Both the position numbers and the translations under genes were made by a program. A stretch of DNA of 64,000 bases, from assembly GCF_002149965.1 (NCBI RefSeq), contig NZ_MSQB01000025.1:1-64000 (forward strand), read 5' to 3'. Source of the stretch: Novosphingobium panipatense. GTDB taxonomy: Bacteria > Pseudomonadota > Alphaproteobacteria > Sphingomonadales > Sphingomonadaceae. Shown here piece after piece: positions 43,554 through 52,111 of the stretch (the stretch's first letter is position 1; each line of letters starts with the position of its first letter). The notes beneath the pieces were generated by a model, which saw only the letters and a program-made list of their open reading frames with translations, was not told where the DNA came from and searched no databases.

Positions 43554-44162
43554 ATGAAGATCGCAGTCCTGGGCGCCAGCGGCCGTGCCGGATCGGAAAT
43601 AACCAAGGAAGCCGCCGCACGTGGTCACGAAGTTCTTGCCATCGCGCGCAACCCCGAGAAGATCGCCGCCGCACCCGGCGTGACAGCGCAAGCGGGCGAC
43701 GCCTCCGATCCCGCAGCGCTGGGCGCGCTCATCCCCGGCAGCGATGCCGTCATCAGCGCGCTGCATTTCGACGTTCCAGCCGAAACCCTGCTCTCCGCGA
43801 TCCGCAAGGCCGGCGTCCCGCGTCTTCTCGTGACCGGCGGCGCAGCCAGCCTTGAGGTCGCACCCGGCAAGCGGCTCATCGATTCGCCCGATTTCCCCGA
43901 GGAATGGAAGCCGTTCGCCATGGGCGGCATCACCTTCCTCAACGCGCTGAAGCAAGTCGATGACGTCGACTGGACCTTCTTCTCCCCCGCCGCCCTGATC
44001 TTCGAAGGCCCGCGCACCGGCACCTATCGTTCGGGCACAGACCAGCTCGTCACCGACGATGCGGGCGAGAGCAGGATCAGCTTCGCCGACTACGCCATCG
44101 CCATGATCGACGAACTGGAAACGCCAAAACACAGCCGCGCGCGCTTCACCGCCGCTTACTGA
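43554..44162 (+). CDS. NAD(P)-dependent oxidoreductase/epimerase, atypical SDR family
   Basis: 202 residues: Rossmann nucleotide-binding motif IAVLGASGRAGSEI at the start, AGDASDPAALGAL, then RLLVTGGAASLEV. It lacks the Tyr-x3-Lys catalytic pair of classical SDRs and looks like the NmrA/BVR-B-like group that reduces small quinones or flavins. ATG at 43554 (MKIAVLGAS) chosen. Divergent from the HxlR regulator, which probably controls it. Confidence 0.85.
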   Translation: MKIAVLGASGRAGSEITKEAAARGHEVLAIARNPEKIAAAPGVTAQAGDASDPAALGALIPGSDAVISALHFDVPAETLLSAIRKAGVPRLLVTGGAASLEVAPGKRLIDSPDFPEEWKPFAMGGITFLNALKQVDDVDWTFFSPAALIFEGPRTGTYRSGTDQLVTDDAGESRISFADYAIAMIDELETPKHSRARFTAAY

Positions 44163-44180
44163 AGCCGCGAAAAGCCATAG

Positions 44181-44220
44181 AAAAAGGGCCGGGAAGCCAT
44201 AGCTCCCCGGCCCTTTTCTT
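44181..44220. terminator. Bidirectional rho-independent terminator
   Basis: AAAAGGGCCGGGg and cCCCGGCCCTTTT form a 12-base stem with A and T runs on both sides, between the NAD(P)-binding gene (+) and tsf (-). It should stop transcription from both directions. Confidence 0.9.
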
Positions 44221-44240
44221 ATTGCGGTATCCGTGAAGGA

Positions 44241-45164
44241 TCAGCCGGCGACAGCAGCAGCCACTTCGGCTGCGAAGTCGGTGACTTCCTTCTCGATGCC
44301 TTCGCCGAGCTGGAAGCGGACGTAGTCCTTCAGCACGATCTTGGCACCGGCTTCCTTGCCGGCCTGGTCGACGACCTGCTGGATCGGGGTCTTGTTGTCC
44401 ATGACGAAGACCTGCGAGAGCAGCGCGTTTTCCTTGGCGTACTTGGCGATCGCGCCTTCGACCATCTTGGCCTGCACGGCTTCGGGCTTACCCGATTCGG
44501 CAGCCTTTTCCTGGGCGATCTTGCGCTCGCGCTCGATCAGCTCGGCGTCGAGATCGTCGGCGTTGAGGGCCAGCGGGAAGGCAGCGGCGATGTGCATCGC
44601 GATCTGCTTGCCGAGCGCTTCGAGAACGTCAGCCGAAGCTTCCGATTCGAGAGCGACCAGAACGCCGATCTTGCCGAGGTTCGGCGCGGCAGCGTTGTGC
44701 ATGTAGGGAACGACGAGGCCCTGAGCGACTTCGACGGTCTTCAGGCGGCGAACCTGCTGGTTCTCGCCGATGGTCGCGACGTTGTTGGTCAGCGCGTCGC
44801 CGACGGTGCCGCCGGTCGGGTAGGCAGCCGCCTTGAGCGCTTCCACATCGTCACCCGAAACGCCGAGAGCGACTTCGGTGGTCTTGCGGACGAAGTCCTG
44901 GAACTGGTCGTTCTTCGCAACGAAGTCCGTTTCCGAGTTCACTTCGACGGCAACGCCCTTGGTGCCGGTGACGGCAACGCCGACCAGACCTTCGGCAGCC
45001 GTGCGGCTCGACTTCTTGGCGGCAGCAGCCAGACCGCGCGCGCGCAGCGCGTCGACGGCGGCTTCGAGATCGCCACCGGTTTCGTCCAGGGCCTTCTTGC
45101 AGTCCATCATGCCGGCGCCGGTGCGCTCGCGCAGGTTCTTCACGTCAGCGGCGGTGTAAGCCAT
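44241..45164 (-). CDS. tsf: Elongation factor Ts
   Basis: 307 residues: UBA-like N-terminus (VKNLRERTGAGMMDCKKAL), the EF-Tu-interacting TDFVAKN block, and KIGVLVALES. It exchanges guanine nucleotide on EF-Tu. It is separated from rpsB by 173 bases containing a terminator-like hairpin, so expression may be attenuated or independent. Confidence 0.98.
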   Translation of the reverse strand: MAYTAADVKNLRERTGAGMMDCKKALDETGGDLEAAVDALRARGLAAAAKKSSRTAAEGLVGVAVTGTKGVAVEVNSETDFVAKNDQFQDFVRKTTEVALGVSGDDVEALKAAAYPTGGTVGDALTNNVATIGENQQVRRLKTVEVAQGLVVPYMHNAAAPNLGKIGVLVALESEASADVLEALGKQIAMHIAAAFPLALNADDLDAELIERERKIAQEKAAESGKPEAVQAKMVEGAIAKYAKENALLSQVFVMDNKTPIQQVVDQAGKEAGAKIVLKDYVRFQLGEGIEKEVTDFAAEVAAAVAG

Positions 45165-45264
45165 CGCTCAAATCCTTTTGCTTGGTGGAGCCACGTTCCA
45201 TGGCCTTAAAATTTGCAGAGCCGTACAGTGGCCCAAAATTCCCCGGGTCGCACAGCGGCCCAAA

Positions 45265-45302
45265 AAATTAACGCGCGCCAGGCCCATTGGACCCGGCGCG
45301 CG
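45265..45302 (-). terminator. Terminator or attenuator between rpsB and tsf
   Basis: Minus-strand hairpin GCGCGCC.GG/CC.GGCGCGC followed by GTTAATTTTTT, placed about 35 bases after the rpsB stop and 100 bases before tsf. It is expected to reduce read-through from rpsB into tsf. Confidence 0.75.
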
Positions 45303-45337
45303 ACAATTCCATGACGAAAGAGTCGTCGCCGGACCTA

Positions 45338-46096
<759 letters not shown>

Positions 46097-46491
46097 AATA
46101 TAATTCCTTCCGGTTTGAGCCTCTGAAAAGCAGGAACCTGGCGGAAGTCCGAAGACCCTTGTCGCCAAAGCACCGGTATGTGCGCTTTCCATGTGGATTG
46201 CCCGAATCGGTAAAGTACCGCGAATTCGGCACTGTCCTTTCAAGCGGGGCCGCCCTTAACGCCGTTTCACGAAAAAGGCCAGCCCCAATCCAGCCCCCGC
46301 ACAAGGCAGTTCGTCGCAGAGCCGCCATTCCCGAGGAATTGCGCGGGAAACGAAGCCGATTCCACCGCTTTTCCACAAGGTAGTCCCCAGGGTTAACACA
46401 CCGGGAAGCACTTTCCATCCTGCGATGGAAAATCGGGGACTTGGAACCTCAATTGCCCATGGGGGTGCGGCAAGTACCAAGGACGCAGTCG
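46097..46491. other. Structured region upstream of rpsB with two nested dyads
   Basis: No convincing gene. A two-part stem at 46202-46229 (CCGAAT/ATTCGG enclosing CGGTA/TACCG) lies about 105 bases ahead of rpsB. A second, nested structure spans 46382-46441: outer AGTCCCC/GGGGACT and inner TTTCCATC-ctgc-GATGGAAA. These could be an rpsB leader, a small RNA or an operator shared with the plus-strand small gene at 46492. Confidence 0.5.
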
Positions 46492-46770
46492 ATGAATGCG
46501 GTTTCATCCATCCTGTTCGGGATCGCCGCCACTTTCGCAATGATGACGATCTGGACAAGCTACCGGACCGCCCTGCCCGCTTTGCTCAGCCTGAAACGGA
46601 AACTGGACCAGCAAGGCGCTTCCCGCCCCGCATGCCACACCAGCCAGAGTGCGGGCCGACGGAAATCGGCTCCCGCCCGATCGACCGGCGCCCGAATGCA
46701 CGCAATCCCCGCAGCCCTATCGGCATCTCATCAATGGAGGCGGCGCGAGCCCTCCAGTCCGAAAGCCTGA
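46492..46770 (+). CDS. Small protein with N-terminal membrane span
   Basis: 92 residues from ATG 46492 with AAGGA nine bases upstream. Residues 4-22 form a hydrophobic span (VSSILFGIAATFAMMTIW), then a basic, Arg/Ser/Ala-rich tail with no known motif. The C-terminal 40 bases overlap the 3' end of the minus-strand gene. It is plausible as a real gene because of the clean span and start, but the tail could be noncoding overlap. Confidence 0.4.
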   Translation: MNAVSSILFGIAATFAMMTIWTSYRTALPALLSLKRKLDQQGASRPACHTSQSAGRRKSAPARSTGARMHAIPAALSASHQWRRREPSSPKA

Positions 46771-47207
46771 TCTATGGTGCGGTCGTCCGCATCCATTTCG
46801 CGCTCCACGACATCTTCGAGAAGTTCGCTCGTGTGATCGATGATCGCCTGCATCTGCATGATCGCCTCGGCTACGGCAGCCGCCGACCGGCAGGACGGCA
46901 TGAGGTCGACGATGATGACGAGACCATGCTGCGAATCGATCGAGAACCGGCACCCCAGCAGGCGATCGTGAAGCCGCGCGAGCGTGAGGCAAAGGGCTGA
47001 GCCGGGCTCGACTTCCTCCAGAACCAGACCCTTGATCTGTATCCAGTCATCCACCCCGAACACCGACCATACGCTGCCGGTCTCGCGATCGGTCAGCACC
47101 AGTTCGGCCGCATCGATTTCCTCGACATCGAACTGATTGGCGTCGCACCAGTCGCGCAGCCCTTCCAGTTCCAGCAACGCGTCGCCGCTCATCTCGAAGC
47201 CGCTCAT
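46731..47207 (-). CDS. YbjN-like hypothetical protein
   Basis: 158 residues, acidic, no membrane span or signal. Fold pattern resembles YbjN/type III chaperone-like proteins (LRDWCDANQFDVEEID, SVWSVFGVDDWIQIKGL, SIDSQHGLVIIVDLMP, then a helical C-terminus). Function unknown. Two LexA boxes lie 67-110 bases upstream, between it and the divergent membrane-protein gene, so either or both may be SOS-controlled. Confidence 0.7.
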   Translation of the reverse strand: MSGFEMSGDALLELEGLRDWCDANQFDVEEIDAAELVLTDRETGSVWSVFGVDDWIQIKGLVLEEVEPGSALCLTLARLHDRLLGCRFSIDSQHGLVIIVDLMPSCRSAAAVAEAIMQMQAIIDHTSELLEDVVEREMDADDRTIDQAFGLEGSRRLH

Positions 47208-47273
47208 TTCGAAACCTGCCGCATCATGCAGACGTCCGGTTGTGACCTGACGGTTTTACGCTTGACAGCATGA

Positions 47274-47288
47274 GAACAAATTGAGAAC
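47274..47288. promoter_or_regulatory. LexA box 1 (GAAC-N7-GAAC)
   Basis: GAAC at 47274-47277, seven bases, GAAC at 47285-47288. This is a perfect match to the alphaproteobacterial LexA site (GTTC-N7-GTTC read on the other strand). A consensus TTGACA (47262-47267) lies just upstream on the plus strand. Confidence 0.75.
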
Positions 47289-47301
47289 AACTGCATCACA
47301 G

Positions 47302-47316
47302 GAACATTAATAGAAC
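47302..47316. promoter_or_regulatory. LexA box 2 (GAAC-N7-GAAC)
   Basis: GAAC at 47302-47305, seven bases (ATTAATA), GAAC at 47313-47316. A second perfect site, 28 bases (under three helical turns) from the first. The AT-rich spacer could also serve as a promoter -10 region. Confidence 0.75.
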
Positions 47317-47402
47317 GATTCTGGATTTTCCACAAGCTCCCCACAGGGCTCGCGACTCTCCGTCCCGCAAGGACTGCGGATGTCGGTTCGAAAGGAAATG
47401 TC

Positions 47403-47693
47403 ATGACTGCTTTCGCCGCCTGCCTGTTTGCCGTGGCCGCATATGTCTCGGCCCATGTCATTGCCGCAAGCTGGCTGCGCCATGCAGGCGCGGCGCGCGC
47501 GCTGCAGGCACAGCTTCGCGAATGCACCGATACGGTGGCGCTGGGCTGGAAAGTGGTGGAGCGCGTGCCCCTGCCCGCGCTCTCCATGCTCAGAAAGGAC
47601 CGTTCGGTGCGTCCGCGTCGCCAGTCGCAGTGGACTGTGGCGGAACGTCCTGGCCTTGAATGGCCCGAGTATGGCGCGGAGCTCGCCGCCTGA
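47403..47693 (+). CDS. Small single-span membrane protein, candidate SOS-induced effector
   Basis: 96 residues. Residues 3-22 form an N-terminal span (AFAACLFAVAAYVSAHVIAA), followed by an amphipathic helix (LRHAGAARALQAQLREC) and a basic then acidic tail. AAGGAA precedes the ATG at 47403 and the codon use is like the rest of the chromosome. Two LexA boxes lie 87-129 bases upstream. Small membrane proteins under LexA in other bacteria (SidA of Caulobacter, YneA of Bacillus) block cell division; this is an analogy, not homology. Its last 104 bases overlap the 3' end of pssA on the other strand. Confidence 0.68.
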   Translation: MTAFAACLFAVAAYVSAHVIAASWLRHAGAARALQAQLRECTDTVALGWKVVERVPLPALSMLRKDRSVRPRRQSQWTVAERPGLEWPEYGAELAA

Positions 47694-48477
47694 CTTTCGC
47701 ATAAGTGGCGATCCCGATGGGAATCAGGATCAGGTAGGCGATGGTGATGACGGCCAGGGTGAACCAGGGTTCGGTCAGCAGCGCCGCCACGGTCAGGCCG
47801 ACCAGAGCGATGACACCGAGGCGCAGGCTTGGCGGAGGACGCATGCGCGACCAGCTGAGCGTGGGCAGGCTCGAAATCATCAGGAAGGCGATCATGACCA
47901 TCCATACGCCGACCGCGATCGGATTGGTGAATTCCGAAAGCCCGGTCGCGATCCACAGGTACATCGGCAGAAACGCCAGCCCCGCGCCGATCGGCGCGGG
48001 TACGCCGGTCAGGAAACCGGCCTGCTTGTGCGGTTGATCCAGCTCGTCGAGACGGGAATTGAACCGCGCAAGGCGCAGCACGCAGCAGATCGCGAATGCA
48101 AGCGCTGCAATCCACCCCAGGCTCGGAAGCTGGTGCAGCGTCCACAAGTAGACGATCAGCGCGGGCGCGACGCCGAACGAAATCGAATCGGCCAGACTGT
48201 CCAGTTCCGCGCCGAAGCGCGTCTGGGCTTTGAGCAGGCGTGCGGCGCGACCATCGATGCCATCGAGCAGTCCGGCCAGGATGATGGCCTGCACGGCTCG
48301 CTCATAGTCTCCGCCGATCGCAAACCGGATGCCGGTCAGGCCGGAGCAGAGCGCGGCCGCGGTAATGGCGTTGGGAACGAATACGCGCATCGGCAGCCCG
48401 CCGGCGATGCGGCGACGCACGGGAGAGCCTTCGCCCCCGCGCCCGCCGCCCGGGACTCCGCCGGGCTCGCCGCTCAC
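47590..48477 (-). CDS. pssA: CDP-diacylglycerol-serine O-phosphatidyltransferase
   Basis: 295 residues, multi-span. CDP-alcohol phosphotransferase signature DGIDG, AAR, GAELDSLAD in order. It makes phosphatidylserine, which Psd converts to phosphatidylethanolamine. GTG start overlaps the psd stop by four bases. The low-complexity C-terminal tail (PPQSTATGDADAPNGPF) lies in the region overlapped by the plus-strand small gene. Confidence 0.94.
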   Translation of the reverse strand: MSGEPGGVPGGGRGGEGSPVRRRIAGGLPMRVFVPNAITAAALCSGLTGIRFAIGGDYERAVQAIILAGLLDGIDGRAARLLKAQTRFGAELDSLADSISFGVAPALIVYLWTLHQLPSLGWIAALAFAICCVLRLARFNSRLDELDQPHKQAGFLTGVPAPIGAGLAFLPMYLWIATGLSEFTNPIAVGVWMVMIAFLMISSLPTLSWSRMRPPPSLRLGVIALVGLTVAALLTEPWFTLAVITIAYLILIPIGIATYAKVRRRAPRHTRAIQGQDVPPQSTATGDADAPNGPF

Positions 48478-49223
48478 TGCGAAATGCCCTCGATCACGGG
48501 CGCCGATCCCAGTTCAGCCAGTACCGTCTCACCCGCGACGATCCGCTGGCCCATGAGCACTTTCGGTTCGACCCCGGCCGGAAGATAGACGTCGACGCGG
48601 CTACCGAAGCGGATCAGACCGATTCGCTGGCCCGCAGCAATCATGTCGCCCGGCTTCACGAAAGGCACGATACGGCGCGCCACAAGCCCCGCGATCTGCG
48701 TGAAGCAGATGCGCAGGCCGTCGCCGCGCTCGACCAGGATATGCTGGCGCTCGTTTTCCTCGCTCGCCTTGTCGAGGTCGGCATTGAGGAACTTGCCGGG
48801 GATGTAGATCACCCTGCGCACGGTGCCGCCGATCGGGCTGCGATTGATGTGGACGTCGAAGACGCTCATGAAGATCGAGATGCGGGTGACCGGATCGGTC
48901 GGCATCGGCTGCGATCCGCTGCCGTCCTCGACCGTTAGTTCGCGCGGGGGCGAAACTTTGCCGATCAGCGTCACCAGGCCATCGGCGGGCGCGACGATGT
49001 AGCGATCGTCCTGCGGCGTCACGCGAACGGGATCGCGGAAGAACGCCAGCACGCAGAACGTGAGCAGCGCCAGCGGCCAACCGACCAGCGGACCGAACAC
49101 GATCCAGCCCGTCAGGGCGACGGCAGCGGCAATGGCGCCGAACTTGCGACCTTCCGGGTGAACGGAAGGCCAGCTCCAGGACGCTTCGCCGCGTCCCTGA
49201 TTATCGAGAATTTCTCCGGGCAT
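48474..49223 (-). CDS. psd: Phosphatidylserine decarboxylase proenzyme
   Basis: 249 residues, short alphaproteobacterial/archaeal-type Psd. Hydrophobic N-terminal region, then FFRDPVRVTP, PADGLVTLIGK, FMSVFDVHINRSPIGG and the autocleavage site Gly-Ser in LIRFGSRVDVYLP, which generates the pyruvoyl group. ATG at 49223 has AGGA upstream; GTG 49226 is possible. Coupled to pssA. Confidence 0.95.
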   Translation of the reverse strand: MPGEILDNQGRGEASWSWPSVHPEGRKFGAIAAAVALTGWIVFGPLVGWPLALLTFCVLAFFRDPVRVTPQDDRYIVAPADGLVTLIGKVSPPRELTVEDGSGSQPMPTDPVTRISIFMSVFDVHINRSPIGGTVRRVIYIPGKFLNADLDKASEENERQHILVERGDGLRICFTQIAGLVARRIVPFVKPGDMIAAGQRIGLIRFGSRVDVYLPAGVEPKVLMGQRIVAGETVLAELGSAPVIEGISQ

Positions 49224-49363
49224 CACCGTCCTCTAGTCACTGTACACCACCCCCGCAATGCCGGGAGGGCGCACCACGTTCCCATTCGCCGAGACTGGCG
49301 GGGATATTTCATGACGGGGATAGTTTCCGGGGTCCCCGAAGGGAATGCTCTTTTGAGAACCGG

Positions 49364-49449
49364 TGGTGGACAGGGCTGGATTCGAACCAGCGTACGCTTG
49401 CACGGGCAGATTTACAGTCTGCTGCCTTTAACCACTCGGCCACCTGTCC
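49364..49449 (-). tRNA. tRNA-Tyr (GUA)
   Basis: 86 nt with a long variable arm. Acceptor GGACAGG/CCTGTCC, D arm GCCGAGTGGTTAAAGGC, anticodon loop CTGTAAA (GTA) on GCAGA/TCTGC, T arm GCTGGTTCGAATCCAGC. CCA encoded at 49364-49366. Confidence 0.96.
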
Positions 49450-49613
49450 ACACCAGTTACTGGCGGGGGTTCCTCTATCGAAGAACCCGTTGTGTTGAAG
49501 CTCCGAAACCAGAGCCTCGCTGCCGAGGAGCGCGCCTATGTAGAACCCGGCCTTGCCTGTCAATGGGGGGAATGGCAGGAGCGGCATAGTTTTTTCGAAT
49601 AAGGACAATTTTA

Positions 49614-50441
49614 ATGAGCAATCGTGGCGACCGGGAAGACGGCGACCGCGCGGGCGGACGCTCCGGCAAGCCCCTTCGGGGCCGTGCGGGCCGTATGAAG
49701 AACGGCCGTGGCAGCGGCAGGGCCAGTACCGGCATGGTTCGCCTTTGGGGCCGCCATGCCGTGGAAGCTGCGCTCAAGAACCCGAATCGCAGCCATCGCA
49801 AGCTCTGGGCGACTCGCGAGGGCGTCGAATCGCTGGACGGAGAGCTTCCCAGCGATTTCCCTGTGGAATGGGCCCAGCCCGCCGATCTCGCACGCCTGGT
49901 CGCGCGGGACGCGCCGCATCAGGGCCTGGTGCTCGAATGCGCGCCGCTGGACGATATCTTCATCGACGACGTGCTCGAAGGCGATCCCTCGCGCCCGGTG
50001 GTCGTGCTGGATCAGGTAACCGATCCGCACAACGTAGGCGCCATCATGCGTTCGGCCGCCGCCTTCAACGCCTGCGCCATCGTTACGCAGGATCGCCATG
50101 CGCCGCCCGAATCGGGAACGCTGGCCAAGAGTGCATCCGGGGCGCTGGAAATTCTCCCCTGGGTTCGCGTCGTCAATCTCGCCCGCGCGCTCGAAGAGAT
50201 CGCCGAAGCCGGATATTGGCGCATCGGCCTGGACGGCGAAGCGACGACGACCCTGGGCGAGGCCCTGCCCACCGGGCCTGTCGCGCTGGTTCTGGGCGCA
50301 GAAGGTGACGGCATGCGGCACAATATCGTCCAGCACTGTGACGCCATCGCCAAGTTGCCGATCAGCGAGGCGATGGAAAGCCTCAACGTAAGCAACGCGG
50401 CCGCCATCGCACTCTACGCTGCGGCGACGCGCCCACTGTAA
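49614..50441 (+). CDS. rlmB: 23S rRNA 2'-O-ribose methyltransferase, RlmB type
   Basis: 275 residues. An Arg/Gly-rich N-terminal extension (residues 1-40) precedes the substrate-binding domain (MVRLWGRHAVEAAL) and the SpoU knot domain with DPHNVGAIMRSA, LVLGAEGDGM and SLNVSNAAAIAL. It methylates a guanosine in 23S rRNA (Gm2251 in E. coli). The basic N-terminus is unusual and could aid RNA binding. ATG at 49614 has AAGGA nine bases upstream. It directly follows tRNA-Tyr on the other strand. Confidence 0.92.
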   Translation: MSNRGDREDGDRAGGRSGKPLRGRAGRMKNGRGSGRASTGMVRLWGRHAVEAALKNPNRSHRKLWATREGVESLDGELPSDFPVEWAQPADLARLVARDAPHQGLVLECAPLDDIFIDDVLEGDPSRPVVVLDQVTDPHNVGAIMRSAAAFNACAIVTQDRHAPPESGTLAKSASGALEILPWVRVVNLARALEEIAEAGYWRIGLDGEATTTLGEALPTGPVALVLGAEGDGMRHNIVQHCDAIAKLPISEAMESLNVSNAAAIALYAAATRPL

Positions 50442-50467
50442 CGCGGAACATCGAAGGGGCACTCATC

Positions 50468-51304
50468 ATGAACCGAATCGAACGGCGTCCTTTGGGGCGC
50501 CGCTTGTTCGCCGGTCTGGGCGTAACCGCCCTGGCCCTGCTGGCCGCAGCCTGCATCTTTGCGCCGGGCAAGTTCACGTCCACCCTGGACTTGCGCAAGA
50601 ATCGCACCTTCTCGTTCCGCTATGCGGGCGAGATCGTGATGGTGCCGCTCCAGATGTCCAAGCCCAAGGCCTTCGAGCCTGAAGCCTGTCATGACGAGGA
50701 TTACAACGACCGTCCCTGCACCGAGGAGGAACTTGCCCAGCAGAAGACGGACTGGGAGAAATCCACCGAGGAAAAGCGGAAGAGCGACGCCCAGGCCGCG
50801 CAGATGCTGACCGGCGGCCTCGATCCCAGCGATCCGAAGGCCGGTGAGCAGATAGCCGAAAAGCTGCGCCGCCAGACGGGCTGGAACAAGGTGGTCTATA
50901 TCGGCGACGGCAAGTTCGACGTCGATTTCGCCACGACCGGCCGTCTCGACCACGATTTCGCGTTCCCGACGATCGAAGGCTTTGCGATGAGCAACAGCTT
51001 CGTCCAGCTCACGTTGCGCCGCGACGGCTCGGTGCGAATGGATGCGCCTTCATTCGGCCCTCAGGGCGGTGCAGCGGGCATGGGCGCGATGATGAGCGGT
51101 CTCGCGCAGGAAAAGGGCGGTTCGGATGCGACACCCGGCACCACCGCTGCGGACGGCATCTTCACCCTGACCACCGATGGAGAAATCCTGGCCAACAACA
51201 CCGACGAAGGCCCCCAGACCGCTCCGGGCGGCAAGGCGCTTGTCTGGACGATCAATCCCCGGACCGCGGCAGCCCCCACGGCGCTCGTCAAACTGGCACC
51301 CTGA
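50468..51304 (+). CDS. Hypothetical lipoprotein
   Basis: 278 residues with a lipoprotein signal: LGVTALALLAAAC, lipidated Cys at about residue 29. The mature protein has an N-terminal beta region (STLDLRKNRTFSFRYAGEIVMVP), a charged helical middle (KQKTDWEKSTEEKRK), and a Gly-rich low-complexity stretch. I do not recognise the family; it is likely envelope-located and appears sphingomonad-specific. It follows rlmB by 26 bases, possibly co-transcribed. Confidence 0.75.
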   Translation: MNRIERRPLGRRLFAGLGVTALALLAAACIFAPGKFTSTLDLRKNRTFSFRYAGEIVMVPLQMSKPKAFEPEACHDEDYNDRPCTEEELAQQKTDWEKSTEEKRKSDAQAAQMLTGGLDPSDPKAGEQIAEKLRRQTGWNKVVYIGDGKFDVDFATTGRLDHDFAFPTIEGFAMSNSFVQLTLRRDGSVRMDAPSFGPQGGAAGMGAMMSGLAQEKGGSDATPGTTAADGIFTLTTDGEILANNTDEGPQTAPGGKALVWTINPRTAAAPTALVKLAP

Positions 51305-51361
51305 TCGCGAGATCCTGCGGGTAGGCACGACCCGCCCGCAGGAACCTTCCCGCGCTCCAAA

Positions 51362-51400
51362 ACGAAAAACGCCGCGCCGACCCGAAGGTCAGCGCGGCGT
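51362..51400 (-). terminator. Rho-independent terminator of hup
   Basis: Minus-strand ACGCCGCGCTGACC, TTCG loop, GGTCGGCGCGGCGT then TTTTCGTTTT, about 43 bases after the hup stop; it can also stop the convergent lipoprotein transcript. Confidence 0.85.
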
Positions 51401-51442
51401 AATCATGTTCAGCCTGCGAGGCGTAGCAGGCTGCAAGGATGC

Positions 51443-51715
51443 TTAGTTTACAGCGTCCTTGAGGCCCTTGCCGGCCTTGAACTTCGGCTGAGCCGAAGCC
51501 TTGATTTCCATGGGCTCGCCGGTGCGCGGGTTACGGCCGGTCGAGGCCTTGCGCTTGGCGACCGAGAAAGTGCCGAAGCCGACGAGGCGAACTTCGTCGC
51601 CAGCCTTCAGCGCGCCGGTGACTGCGTCGAACACGCTTTCGACAGCCTTGGTGGCATCGCTACGGGTAAGACCGCTCGAGTCTGCAACGGCGCTGATGAG
51701 ATCGTTCTTGTTCAT
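51443..51715 (-). CDS. hup: DNA-binding protein HU
   Basis: 90 residues, complete HU: NKNDLISAVADSSGLTRSDA, VRLVGFGTFSVAKRKA and the DNA-contacting arm GRNPRTGEPMEIKAS. It bends and compacts DNA. Upstream positions contain TTGACA (minus strand 51816-51811), a candidate -35 box. It ends at a strong terminator. Confidence 0.97.
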   Translation of the reverse strand: MNKNDLISAVADSSGLTRSDATKAVESVFDAVTGALKAGDEVRLVGFGTFSVAKRKASTGRNPRTGEPMEIKASAQPKFKAGKGLKDAVN

Positions 51716-52037
51716 TATGGGTACCCCCTAACCTTTCATTTGAATCGGATGTGACGGGATATTCGGATTCGCCTCTAAACGCGACGGAATTGAGCCGTTT
51801 TTACCCGCGCTGTCAAAGGCTAAACATGGCGGAAACGGGCACTTTATCGCGTTTTTCCGCCGTTCAGATGACAAATGCTGATTTGTGCAGTGCAGCATCC
51901 GGCGTGCGGCCGCCTTTCGGCGGCGCCCTATGAACTCCCGGAGCTTCCGATATTACCGCTTCAGCGGGCTTCTCGAAATCGCGCAGCAGAATCAATCGCG
52001 TACCGGCAGCGTCAGCCAACCACAAAATCAGGCAGGC
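51716..52037. other. Intergenic region between hup and the rplS terminator
   Basis: 322 bases with no convincing gene; the open frames there have no family features. It should hold the hup promoter (TTGACA at 51816-51811, minus strand, with a weak AT-rich -10 region about 17 bases downstream). I see no other signal. Confidence 0.4.
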
Positions 52038-52068
52038 ACAAAAAAGGCGGTTCGAAAACGAACCGCCT
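52038..52068 (-). terminator. Rho-independent terminator of the trmD-rplS unit
   Basis: Minus-strand AGGCGGTTCG, TTTT loop, CGAACCGCCT followed by TTTTTT; perfect 10-base stem 44 bases after the rplS stop. Confidence 0.9.
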
Positions 52069-52111
52069 CTCAAGTTGCCCGGCCCTGACGAGCCGGACAC
52101 ATGGCCGCAGC

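Noticed and set aside
46159..46383. 74-codon plus-strand frame upstream of rpsB
   Set aside because: No ribosome site, Arg-rich random composition, and it runs through a conserved-looking dyad.
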